64,000 nucleotides of DNA, taken from Streptomyces sp. NBC_00353. GTDB lineage: Bacteria; Actinomycetota; Actinomycetes; Streptomycetales; Streptomycetaceae. A program made the translations under genes and the position numbers. The notes below the pieces were generated by a model. That model was given only the letters and a program-made list of their open reading frames with translations, was not told the origin of the DNA and did no database searches. This document shows, piece by piece, positions 8,015 through 16,024 of this stretch (its first letter is position 1; every line of letters begins with the position of its first letter). The DNA is taken from contig NZ_CP107985.1 in assembly GCF_036108815.1 (NCBI RefSeq), positions 1,364,001 through 1,428,000 of the forward strand, read 5' to 3'.

Positions 8015-8170
8015 CTAACGGTCGCGGCTACGTCGGCGGCGGACTCGCGACACAGTCCAGATCCCGGCCCCGATGATTGGGACCACGATCAACGACATCC
8101 TCACAATGGCGACGATCCCCACGATGAGGAACGTGAACAGCAACTCCCAAATCGAGGGATCCGGTTCCAT
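8015..8170 (-). CDS. Small membrane protein (51 residues)
   Basis: A short frame starts MEPDPSIWELLFTF, continues with a hydrophobic stretch of about 35 residues (LIVGIVAIVRMSLIVVPII) and ends in a strongly basic tail (RVRRRRSRDR). The ATG is preceded by AAGGCAGGGC, an acceptable ribosome site. The layout predicts one long or two short membrane helices with a cytoplasmic basic tail. Convergent with the SpoIIE phosphatase gene. Function unknown; the coherent composition and ribosome site are the only support. Confidence 0.5.
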   Translation of the reverse strand: MEPDPSIWELLFTFLIVGIVAIVRMSLIVVPIIGAGIWTVSRVRRRRSRDR

Positions 8171-8609
8171 GCCCTGCCTTCTTGATGTAGGTGCGTGACG
8201 TTGTTCTGGCGACGACGCATGTGCCGAACCTGACGGTTCCTCAACGCGCCAGCATCATGCGCCTCTGCACCCACCACTCGCCCCAGCTCCCATCCCGTCC
8301 GCCTTCGTCCCACACGGCTGCTCGGCTCTGCCTGGGCCGAAGATGGTTGGGATGGGAGCCCACAACGCTCACCTCGATCCGGGCTGGCACTCGCTAACGG
8401 CGCCCTATCCATCCCGGAGTCTGAGCGCCCCCGCCGGAAGGCATGTGAGGGTCCGTGAAGGCGGCACGAACAGCGTCCGATGAGTCAGCGGATCCCGGGA
8501 ACGGCCAGGTCGATCGGGGTGCGGTTGCGAGCCGCCCGGGTTGGGTCTGCGGAGCGGGTGGCGGCAGCGAGCAAGGCCAGCGCGAGCATGGCGAGGCGTC
8601 GGCGCCAGC
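8171..8609. other. Gene-free interval
   Basis: Overlapping open frames exist here on both strands, but none has a coherent protein composition, a ribosome site or a recognisable motif. It lies between the small membrane protein and the left half of the disrupted HEAT-repeat gene. Confidence 0.5.
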
Positions 8610-8950
8610 CTACTGGCCAGCCTGGACAATCCCGGCGTAGACGCGCAGGTCAGAGTGCCTGGTCGGCACCTTCCACCGACGCAAAGCGTCCATTGCACCG
8701 AACGGCCAGGCAGCCTCGTCCTGGTCGGCGACGAAGCGCACGACACGCTGCTCAGGTCGCCGAAGGACTGCGGTGGTTCAGCAGGATCGCCCGGGAAGAC
8801 CAGCGTGAACAGCGTATGCCCTGTGTAGTACCTGTCGTAGAACCCTTCGACGCCCGTAGAGTCAGCCAGGCCGACCAGCATGGCATCGACCGCCCGGAGC
8901 GTCGCGGCTTCGGACGTTTCGGCCAGGGCCATCGCGCGAGGCCGCTATAA

Positions 8951-10710
8951 GGGCGTGCAGATCTTTAACTCGTCTTTTTGACCTTGGTCTGGGTGGAGTC
9001 GGGAGCGAGGAACGTCGCGACGTCTGCTGGTGTGCGGAGGCGGACGGTAGAGGTGCTGATGGGGTGGCCGTGTGCTTCGAGGAGTGGGCGGACTTCCTGT
9101 TTCGCGCGGCTGATGGTCATGGCGGTGACGCCGAAGAGTTGGCCGAGGAGGTCCATGGTCGCGAGTTTGCGCAGGTGGAGCACGGTGACCAGGCCCCGGT
9201 CGGCTGGGGTGAGTTTGGCTTTGGCACCTGTCCCAGGAGCCACCAGGCGCTCGTGACCGCGACGTGTGCGGAGCACTTGCTCGCGTTGAACCTCCAGTGC
9301 TGGAGTCAGCGCATCGATGAGCTCGCTGAGCCGTTGGCGGGTCATCCCGGTCAGTTCTGGGTCCTGCAGCGAACGCCGCGTGAGGCGAGGCGGTCTGCTC
9401 GCCGGGGCCTGTTCTGACGTGCTGTTGCTGGCCGTCGCGTCTGCCGGATGTTGGGGGTGGAGGGTGTAGTTCCAGTCGCCGTGGAAGCGGTGCCGGGTGA
9501 TCGGAAGGGCGGCGATCTCGTCGTCGCTGACCTGGATGCCGGTGGGATAGGAGTTGGTGTCGAGTTCGGCGTGCACGGTCAGGCCGGTCTTGATGATGGT
9601 CGCCGCGATGCTCTCGACGATGACTTCGTGGCTGGTCAGGGGCCTGCCCCGCCAGTTCATGGTGATGTGGGAGAACAGCCGGTGCTCGATCCGGTTCCAC
9701 TTCGATGTGCCGGGAGGCAGGTGGCAGACGGTGATGGTCAGGCCGGACTCGGCGGCGAATTGGGCGAGTTCGGTTTTCCAGGTGCGGGTGCGATACCCGT
9801 TGCAGCCGCCCGCATCGGCGGTGATGAGCAACCGGCCGGCCGTGGGATAGGCGGCCCGCCCGGCTGCATTCCACCAGCGTCGGATCGATTCGACGGCGAA
9901 CGCGGCGGTGTCGTGGTCGGTGCCGACGTTGACCCAGCCGGTGTTCGCGGCGACGTCGTAGATGCCGTAGGGCACTGCTCTGCCCAGCTCGCGGTCGGGG
10001 AAGTCGTGGGTGTTGACCCGTACCGGCTCGCCTCTCGGCTCCCATTCACGGCCGTTGTTCTTGAACGGGCCGACCAATTCCTTCTTCTTCGTGTCCACAC
10101 TGATCACCGGCGCCCCGCCGTCCCGGTGGGCGCGGGCTTGTTCGTTGAGGTAGTGGAACTGCGCGTCCCGGTCGGGATGCTGCTTGCCCTCCAGAGTCTT
10201 GGCGTTGCTCTGCAGGCTGAAGCCCTCCTCGCGCAGGAGATCGCCCACCGTGTCCGCACAGCTCCTGTGACCCTGCCGGGTCAGTTCCTTGGCGAGCTTG
10301 CGGGTGGATTTGGTGGTCCAGCGCAGCGGCGACATGGGATCTCCGCGGACGTCGGGCTCGACCAGCGCGAGAAGCGCCTCCCGTACGGCCGGGCTCCGGT
10401 CGGCGACGCGTTTGCGGCCAGCGCCGGGTCGGCGGATGCGTCCCAACGGGGCCTCTCCAGAGGCGAGTTCGCGTATTCCGGCAGACACCCTGGCTTCACG
10501 GACGCCGGCGGCGCGGGCGACCGCTCTGATCCCGCCGTGGCCGAGGGACTGGGCCTCCGCTCCTATCAGCGGGCGACGCTGCCGTTCGTCAAGGTGCGGC
10601 AGTATCGCCTCGAACTTGGCTGCCAGCATGGCCCGTTGCTCTTCCAACCCGCTCATGCCGGATCGACGAACCACCGAGCAGAAAGCCACGAGTTAAAGAT
10701 CTGCACGCCC
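8951..10710 (-). mobile_element. Complete ISAzo13-family insertion sequence
   Basis: Perfect 23-bp terminal inverted repeats begin GGGCGTGCAGATCTTTAACT (8951-8973 and 10688-10710). Both ends are flanked by TAA, a 3-bp target duplication. The element is 1760 bp with a single minus-strand transposase; its stop codon lies in one terminal repeat and its longest frame starts in the other. Confidence 0.92.
8965..10656 (-). CDS. ISAzo13-family transposase with an extra C-terminal HTH region
   Basis: A 563-residue DDE transposase. The catalytic core shows VISVDTKKKELVG (first Asp), LLITADAGGCNGYRTR (second Asp) and CHLPPGTSKWNRIEHRLF (Glu). The N-terminal part contains helix-turn-helix-like sequence (GIRAVARAAGVREARVSAG). 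The domain usually ends near HGDWNYTLHP (about residue 430). Here it extends about 130 residues, including GLVTVLHLRKLATMDLLGQL and VTAMTISRAKQEVRPLLEAHG, which resembles the N-terminal HTH of IS5-type transposases. Start ATG 10656 is chosen; a GTG at 10689 inside the terminal repeat would add 11 residues. Confidence 0.9.
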   Translation of the reverse strand: MSGLEEQRAMLAAKFEAILPHLDERQRRPLIGAEAQSLGHGGIRAVARAAGVREARVSAGIRELASGEAPLGRIRRPGAGRKRVADRSPAVREALLALVEPDVRGDPMSPLRWTTKSTRKLAKELTRQGHRSCADTVGDLLREEGFSLQSNAKTLEGKQHPDRDAQFHYLNEQARAHRDGGAPVISVDTKKKELVGPFKNNGREWEPRGEPVRVNTHDFPDRELGRAVPYGIYDVAANTGWVNVGTDHDTAAFAVESIRRWWNAAGRAAYPTAGRLLITADAGGCNGYRTRTWKTELAQFAAESGLTITVCHLPPGTSKWNRIEHRLFSHITMNWRGRPLTSHEVIVESIAATIIKTGLTVHAELDTNSYPTGIQVSDDEIAALPITRHRFHGDWNYTLHPQHPADATASNSTSEQAPASRPPRLTRRSLQDPELTGMTRQRLSELIDALTPALEVQREQVLRTRRGHERLVAPGTGAKAKLTPADRGLVTVLHLRKLATMDLLGQLFGVTAMTISRAKQEVRPLLEAHGHPISTSTVRLRTPADVATFLAPDSTQTKVKKTS

Positions 10711-11314
10711 TAAGAGCCGCTCAGGAACGACTTCGTCTCGGTCTTCTCAGGTGGACGGGCGACGACCTGCGTCAGCACGTCCACGACGGCCGGGCCGGCG
10801 ACGCCGAACCGCGTCAACGCGAAGGCGGAGGCCCAGCGCAGCTCGACGATCGGGCTGTCCAGGTAGCGCCCGATATAGGGGACGGTCGCCGGCTCGCCGA
10901 GCAGACCGAGGGCAACTAGTCTCGGCCCGTAGTTCAGGGCTGCCCGAGGTCAGCAGGACGGCGAGTGCGGGAAGTGCTTCCCGGACGGCGTCGTAGGAAC
11001 GCACCACCGCTTCAGCGTTGATGAGCACTTGCGCGTAGCTCTCCTCGCGCTGTTTGCGCTGCTTTATGACCCTCGGGAAGACCGCGCCAACCTGGCGAAT
11101 CTACGCGGCGAAGCCCACGACTGGGCCATCGTTGGCGATGACGCGGGCGCCCGTTCCGTTCCTCGTGCGGATGGCACTCGACCCGAGATTGGTCAATAGG
11201 CATCGGTTCGTCGGTCTGCTGGTCGCCATCGCGATCGGGCTTGGCAACAACTATCTGCCGAACGGCTCTGTCGAACCCGCCGACGGCTGCCGACGCCTTG
11301 ACGCCAGCGAGGGG

Positions 11315-11520
11315 GCTGGGCGGGTCTCGCCGCCGAGCTCAAGGAGGCGTACGGGCGAATGCACGGCCTGGTGAACAACGCCGGCATTACCTGGTGCGCC
11401 GCGTCGGCGACGTGCGCACCCAGGACATGTCACGCGTCCACGCGATCAACGTCACCGGCCTGCTGCTCGGCATCCAGCGCCTCGCCCCGTTCATGCCGCC
11501 CGGTTCCTCGAGGGCCCGGC
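11315..11520 (+). pseudogene. Short-chain dehydrogenase remnant
   Basis: One frame reads GLAAELKEAYGRMHGLVNNAGIT, holding the NNAG motif of SDR enzymes, and a shifted frame continues RVGDVRTQDMSRVHAINVTG and LLLGIQRLAPFM. Both the Rossmann start and the catalytic YxxxK part are missing. It is cut off by an IS3 fragment at about 11530. Confidence 0.65.
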
Positions 11521-11530
11521 ACCACGTCCG

Positions 11531-11625
11531 AACGTCACGACGCCGAACTGGTCATCGTCGCCCTTCACATGGCCGTCGCCACCCGCGGCGGCGATGAAGG
11601 GCGTGTCTTCCACTCAGACCGCGGC
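11531..11625 (+). pseudogene. IS3-family transposase fragment
   Basis: HDAELVIVALHMAVATRGGD followed by GRVFHSDRGSE matches the rve integrase core of IS3-type OrfB, including the second catalytic Asp (HSDRGSE). Only about 30 residues remain; the frame then degrades. Confidence 0.6.
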
Positions 11626-11638
11626 AGCGAGCCCGGGG

Positions 11639-11735
11639 TCAAGAGGTCGTTGCAACACTGCTTGTCAATGAGCATAGGTGCTCGGTGAGTGCCTCGGCAG
11701 GAGTCTTCCAGCCGAGGTTGTTGCGGACATCAACG
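11639..11735 (-). pseudogene. IS30-family transposase 3' fragment
   Basis: The minus strand encodes LGWKTPAEALTEHLCSL, the well-known IS30 C-terminal motif (normally RKTLGWKTPAEAL). It ends in a stop at 11639. Nothing else of the element is visible. Confidence 0.6.
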
Positions 11736-12198
11736 TCCGGTATTTCGTGCATGGTTCGACGTTTCGGTTCTGAAAACAAGGTCGTCCTGCAGGACCGTCC
11801 ACCTCGTTTGATCGGGGCCTTTGCGCCGATAGAGGCACGCCGCCGCGCACCCGTCCCCCTGCTCGTGCCCTCGCACCCTCGCGCCACGTTACGCAAACGT
11901 GACGGCTTCCCGCCGCAGCCCTCTTGACCGCCATGAATTGTTAGCGCTCACAATGACGTCCGTATTCAACTAGTCCCGAGTCGGCGGCGCCAGTGACATC
12001 CGAGGAGGTGTGACCGTCGTGTCCGCAGGATCCCGCCCCATCGCCTCGGCCGGTGCCGTGAGCGGCCGAACGCCCGGCCGGATTACGGGGCCGCCAGGCG
12101 AACCGGCCACCGCGGGGGTGGTCGTGAACCCGGCCACGCGGAGGCAGACGCCCACGACACAGGTCTTATCGGCAGACGACCGCCAAGGAGATGCGGCC
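11736..12198 (+). other. Gene-free leader region of the LacI gene
   Basis: No gene is convincing here. A frame open from GTG 12010 joins the LacI gene in phase but is low-complexity, Pro/Gly/Ala-rich and unlike any LacI N-terminus, so it is treated as leader. A candidate -35 TTGACC is at 11924-11929, with the LacI-type dyad directly downstream. Confidence 0.5.
11938..11953 (+). promoter_or_regulatory. LacI-family operator
   Basis: TTGTTAGCGCTCACAA is a 16-bp dyad with one mismatched pair and the central CG typical of LacI/PurR-type sites. It follows TTGACC (11924-11929) and overlaps the expected -10 area, so binding would block transcription of the LacI gene and possibly the transport operon. 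Autoregulation is inferred. Confidence 0.65.
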
Positions 12199-13245
12199 GT
12201 GGTATCAGCACGGCCCCGGCCGCCCACCATGGCCGACGTCGCCAGCCAGGCGGGCGTGTCGCACCAGACGGTGTCCCGCGTCGTGGGGGAACACCCCAAC
12301 GTGCGGGACGAGACCCGGGCCAAAGTGCTGCGCGTGATCGAGGAGATGGGCTACCGTCGCAACCCCTCCGCACGGGCCCTGGCCACCCGGCGTACCCGCA
12401 CCCTGGGTGTCGTCGCCTCCGACACCACCCTCTATGGCCCGGCCAGTACCCTCTTCGCGCTCGAGGAGGCGGCCCGCGCCCGGGGATATCTGGTCTCCAC
12501 GGTGAGCCTGCGCAAATTGACCGTCCAGACACTCTCCGAGGCCCTGGACCACCTCAGCGAGGGCGGCGTTGAGGGAGTGGTCGCCATCGCCCCACAGCGG
12601 TCGGCGGTGGACGCCCTCTCCCGACTGCGTCACCCGTTCCCGGTGGTCACCGTCGGGGGCGGCCCCGGAGTGGACACACCGTGCGTCACCGTGGACAACC
12701 ACAAGGGCGCGACGCTGGCCACCGGTCATCTGCTGGCGGGCGGCCACCGCAAGGTCTGGCACCTGGCCGGACCCGAGGACTGGCAGGAGTCCGCCGACCG
12801 GGCGGCCGGCTGGCGGGCGACCCTCGAAGCAGCGGGCATCGAGCCACCGTTAGTGGTGCACGGTGACTGGAGTCCGCTCTCCGGCTACCGCGCCGGCCAG
12901 GAACTGGCCGGCTGGGTGGGTCGGGGACTGACGGCGGTCTTCGTCGCCAACGACCAGATGGCACTGGGGTTGTTGCGTGCCCTGCGGGAGGCGGGCGTGC
13001 GAACTCCCCAGGACGTCGCGGTGGTCGGCTTCGATGACATCCCGGAGTCGGAGTTCTTCGCCCCGCCGCTCACCACGGTCCGGCAGGACTTCGCGACCGT
13101 CGGCAAGCACAGCATCGCCCTGCTCCTGGATCTCATCGAGGGCCGTGCACCCGCCGGGGCACCCCGGATCTCCATCGAACCCCAATTCGTCGTCCGCGCC
13201 AGTACATTTCCGTACACCCCACAATCGGGGGGCGCTCCCGACTGA
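12199..13245 (+). CDS. LacI-family transcriptional regulator
   Basis: A 348-residue sugar-responsive repressor. The LacI helix-turn-helix lies at the N-terminus (MADVASQAGVSHQTVSRVV), followed by the hinge region (GYRRNPSARALATRRT) and the periplasmic-binding-like domain (VFVANDQMALGLLRAL, VAVVGFDDIPESEF). GTG 12199 is chosen because GGAG lies 8 nt upstream and it places the HTH at residue 10; GTG 12010 or 12019 would add about 60 atypical residues. A TTA leucine codon at 12850-12852 suggests dependence on the bldA tRNA. It precedes the sugar ABC transporter and probably controls it. Confidence 0.9.
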   Translation: MVSARPRPPTMADVASQAGVSHQTVSRVVGEHPNVRDETRAKVLRVIEEMGYRRNPSARALATRRTRTLGVVASDTTLYGPASTLFALEEAARARGYLVSTVSLRKLTVQTLSEALDHLSEGGVEGVVAIAPQRSAVDALSRLRHPFPVVTVGGGPGVDTPCVTVDNHKGATLATGHLLAGGHRKVWHLAGPEDWQESADRAAGWRATLEAAGIEPPLVVHGDWSPLSGYRAGQELAGWVGRGLTAVFVANDQMALGLLRALREAGVRTPQDVAVVGFDDIPESEFFAPPLTTVRQDFATVGKHSIALLLDLIEGRAPAGAPRISIEPQFVVRASTFPYTPQSGGAPD

Positions 13246-13382
13246 CCCGGCACCAACCGGCTGCATCCCGCGCGTCAGCATGGTCGATATATCGAACAAT
13301 GATCGACAGACCGTACGCAGTGCGACCGCTCCATCGAGTACCAGCGGGTCCATCCCCGGGCCGGCTCTTCAAAGGAGAAGAC

Positions 13383-14390
13383 ATGCTCAACAGACGGAAC
13401 TTCCTCACCGCCGCGGTCGGCGTGGCGGCCGCGGGCGGCCTGGCGGCCTGCGCCAAGGAGGACAGCGGCTCCAACAGCTCCTCCTCCGGGGGCGACAGCA
13501 AGGCGATCAGCCTGGGCTTCTCCCAGGTCGGCTCGGAGAGCGGCTGGCGCACCGCCAACACCGACTCGGTCAAGGAAGCGGCCAAGGAGGCGGGCTACAC
13601 CCTCAAGTTCTCCGACGCCCAGCAGAAGCAGGAGAACCAGATCTCCGCGATCCGTAGCTTCATCGCCCAGAAGGTGGACGTCATAGCCTTCTCGCCGGTG
13701 GTCGTCACCGGCTGGGACGCTGTGCTGAAGGAGGCCAAGGCCAAGAACATCCCGGTCGTCCTCACCGACCGCTCTGTCGAGACCTCCGACGACTCCCTGT
13801 ACGTCACGCTGGTCGGCTCGGACTTCACGGACGAGGGCAGGCGCGCGGCCAAGATCCTGGAGAAGGTCCTCGAGAAGGCCGGCCACAAGGGCGCCGTGAA
13901 TATCGCGCAACTGGAGGGCACCACGGGCGCCGCCCCGGCGATCGAGCGCGCCAAGGGCTTCAAGGAGGTCATGGAGGCAAAGCACAAGGACGACTGGAAG
14001 ATCGTCGTCAGCCAGACCGGTGACTTCACCCGCGCCGGCGGCAAGCAGGTCATGGCGGCCTTCCTGCAGTCCAACCCGAACATCAACGTGCTCTTCGCGC
14101 ACAACGACGACATGGCCATCGGCGCCATCCAGTCCATCGAGGCCGCCGGCAAGAAGCCCGGCAAGGACATCCTGATCGTCTCGATCGACGGCGTGAAGGA
14201 CGGCTTCGTTGCCATGTCCGAGGGCAAGATCAACGCCATTGTCGAGTGCAACCCGCTGCTCGGTCCCCAGCTAATGGACGTCGTGAAGAAAGTCAAGGAC
14301 AGCGAGACGGTCGAGCGCTGGATCAAGACCGAGGAGAGCGACTTCATGCAGGACCAGGCCAAGGCCGCGCTCCCAAACCGCAAGTACTGA
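13383..14390 (+). CDS. Sugar ABC transporter, substrate-binding lipoprotein (YtfQ type)
   Basis: A 335-residue exported sugar-binding lipoprotein. The signal has twin arginines (NRRNFLT) and a lipobox (LAAC, Cys23), suggesting Tat export and lipidation. The mature protein is a periplasmic-binding-protein-like fold (ISLGFSQVGSESGWRTANTD, DVIAFSPVVVTGWDAVLKEA, VLFAHNDDMAIGAIQSI, ILIVSIDGVKDGFVAM). This pattern is closest to the galactofuranose binder YtfQ. AAAGGAG lies 6 nt before the ATG. First gene of the transporter operon. Confidence 0.9.
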   Translation: MLNRRNFLTAAVGVAAAGGLAACAKEDSGSNSSSSGGDSKAISLGFSQVGSESGWRTANTDSVKEAAKEAGYTLKFSDAQQKQENQISAIRSFIAQKVDVIAFSPVVVTGWDAVLKEAKAKNIPVVLTDRSVETSDDSLYVTLVGSDFTDEGRRAAKILEKVLEKAGHKGAVNIAQLEGTTGAAPAIERAKGFKEVMEAKHKDDWKIVVSQTGDFTRAGGKQVMAAFLQSNPNINVLFAHNDDMAIGAIQSIEAAGKKPGKDILIVSIDGVKDGFVAMSEGKINAIVECNPLLGPQLMDVVKKVKDSETVERWIKTEESDFMQDQAKAALPNRKY

Positions 14391-14408
14391 CCGACCGCAC
14401 CCACCGGC

Positions 14409-14450
14409 GGGGAGCCCCCGGCCGACCGAGCCATCGGTCCCGGGGCTCCC
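14409..14450 (+). terminator. Intercistronic stem-loop after the binding-protein gene
   Basis: GGGAGCCCC (14410-14418) pairs with GGGGCTCCC (14442-14450), and an inner hairpin GACCGA-GCCA-TCGGTC (14424-14439) nests inside. Such a structure between a binding-protein gene and the ATPase gene typically stabilises the upstream message or partly terminates transcription, giving excess binding protein. Confidence 0.6.
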
Positions 14451-14485
14451 TGCGGGCCTGAACCAATCTCACAAGGAGCGCTGCC

Positions 14486-16024
14486 ATGGCAGAGCCGCGA
14501 CCCGTCCTGGATATGACGGGCATAGTCAAAGATTTTCCGGGGGTACGGGCTCTGTCGGACGTCGACTTCCGGCTCTTCCCCGGCGAGATCCACGCCCTGA
14601 TAGGCGAGAACGGCGCGGGCAAGTCCACCCTCATCAAGGTGCTGACGGGGGTCTACTCCCTGGACGGCGGCACGATCACGCTGGACGGCAGGTCCGTGCG
14701 GTTCGGCAGCCCGCTGCAGGCCCAGCACGCCGGCATCAGCACGGTCTACCAGGAGGTCAACCTCTGCCCGAACCTGTCGGTCGCGGAGAACATCTTTATC
14801 GGGCGCGAACCGACCCGCATGGGCCGCATCCAGTGGAAGCGGCTGCGTCAGGATGCGGCAGAGCTGGTGGACCGGCTCGGCCTCGACATCGACGTCACCG
14901 CCCCCCTGTCCTCGTACCCGCTAGCCGTGCAGCAACTGGTCGCGATCGTACGGTCGGTGGGCACTTGCGACAGCGACGGAGAGGGATCGGGCACCAAGGT
15001 GCTGATCCTCGACGAGCCGACCTCCAGCCTCGACCGAGACGAAGTCCTCGAACTGTTCGCCCTGATGCGGCGGTTGAAGGATGAGGGCGTTGCGATCCTG
15101 TTCGTCTCGCACTTCCTCGACCAGATCTACGAGGTCTGCGACCGGATGACCGTACTGCGCAACGGCAACCTCGTCGGCGAGCACATGGTGCGCGACCTCG
15201 ATCAGGTCGGGCTCGTCCAGCTCATGCTCGGCAAGGCTCTGGACCAACTGGAGGAGCTCCACGACCACCAGTTGCACTCCGACGTCGGCGAGACGCTGCT
15301 CCAGGCGGACGGCCTCGGCAGGACCGGCGGCATCGCCCCCTTCGACCTGGAGATCAAGAAGGGCGAGGTGATCGGGCTCGCAGGCCTGCTCGGATCGGGC
15401 CGGACCGAACTCGCCCGGCTGCTCTTCGGCGCCGATCAGCCGGACAGCGGCAGGGTGTCCATCGGCGGCAAGCAGGTCTCGATGAGCGCCCCGAACGACG
15501 CAATCGGCGCCGGTGTCGCGTTCTGCTCCGAGAACCGCAAGAGCGAGGGCCTGGTGCCCGATCTGACGGTGCGGGAGAACATCATCCTGGCCCTGCAGGC
15601 CTCGCGTGGCTGGACCCGGCCCATCCCGGTCTCCCAGCGCGACGAACTCGTCGCCAAGTACATCAAAGCGCTGGACATCCGCCCCGCCAACCCCGAGGCC
15701 ACGGTCGGCCAGCTCAGCGGCGGCAACCAACAGAAGGTGCTGCTGGCCCGCTGGCTGATCACCCAGCCGAAGCTGCTGATCCTGGACGAGCCGACGCGCG
15801 GCATCGACATCGGCGCGAAGGCGGAGATCCAGAAGCTCGTCGTCTCACTCTCCGAGGACGGCATGTCCGTGCTGTACATCGCGGCCGAGCTGGAGGAAGT
15901 ACTCCGGCTCAGTCACACCATCGGAGTGCTGCGCGACCGTCGGCTGGTGGCGCAGATCGCCAACGGGCCCGAGATCACCACGAGTCGGATCCTGGAGACC
16001 ATCGCGAGCGGAGAGAACCAGTGA
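14486..16024 (+). CDS. Sugar ABC transporter, double ATPase (YtfR/RbsA type)
   Basis: A 512-residue protein with two fused ABC ATPase domains. The first has Walker A GENGAGKSTLIKVL and Walker B VLILDEPTSSLD. The second has a degenerate Walker A (GLLGSGRTELARLL), the signature LSGGNQQKVLLARWL and Walker B LLILDEPTRGID, as usual in this subfamily. A short insertion (TCDSDGEGSGT) sits before the first Walker B. AAGGAG lies 7 nt before the ATG. Its stop overlaps the start of the first permease, so the two are translationally coupled. Confidence 0.93.
   Translation: MAEPRPVLDMTGIVKDFPGVRALSDVDFRLFPGEIHALIGENGAGKSTLIKVLTGVYSLDGGTITLDGRSVRFGSPLQAQHAGISTVYQEVNLCPNLSVAENIFIGREPTRMGRIQWKRLRQDAAELVDRLGLDIDVTAPLSSYPLAVQQLVAIVRSVGTCDSDGEGSGTKVLILDEPTSSLDRDEVLELFALMRRLKDEGVAILFVSHFLDQIYEVCDRMTVLRNGNLVGEHMVRDLDQVGLVQLMLGKALDQLEELHDHQLHSDVGETLLQADGLGRTGGIAPFDLEIKKGEVIGLAGLLGSGRTELARLLFGADQPDSGRVSIGGKQVSMSAPNDAIGAGVAFCSENRKSEGLVPDLTVRENIILALQASRGWTRPIPVSQRDELVAKYIKALDIRPANPEATVGQLSGGNQQKVLLARWLITQPKLLILDEPTRGIDIGAKAEIQKLVVSLSEDGMSVLYIAAELEEVLRLSHTIGVLRDRRLVAQIANGPEITTSRILETIASGENQ

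Larger units (their letters stand above)
8610..11090 (-). pseudogene. HEAT-repeat protein gene, interrupted by an IS and frameshifted
   Basis: The gene reads right to left. The right part (about 11090-10711) has YAQVLINAEAVVRSYDAV, PALAVLLTSGSPELRA, then in another frame ALGLLGEPATVPYIGRYLDS, ELRWASAFALTRFG and VVDVLTQVVARPPEK, characteristic HEAT repeats. The left part (8950-8610) continues MALAETSEAATLRAVDAML, FYDRYYTGHTLFTLVFPGD and, after another shift, VRFVADQDEAAWPFGAMDAL to a stop at 8610. The ISAzo13 element at 8951-10710 separates the halves, and removing it with one TAA repeat rejoins them. At least three frameshifts show that the gene is dead. The 5' end is lost upstream of 11090. 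Confidence 0.7.

Noticed and set aside
9448..10713. A 421-codon plus-strand frame inside the ISAzo13 element
   Set aside because: It lies opposite the transposase with all DDE motifs and has no start signal or domain.
12010..12198. A 60-residue N-terminal extension of the LacI protein
   Set aside because: The sequence is low-complexity and would push the HTH away from the N-terminus, unlike the family; GTG 12199 has a better-spaced ribosome site.
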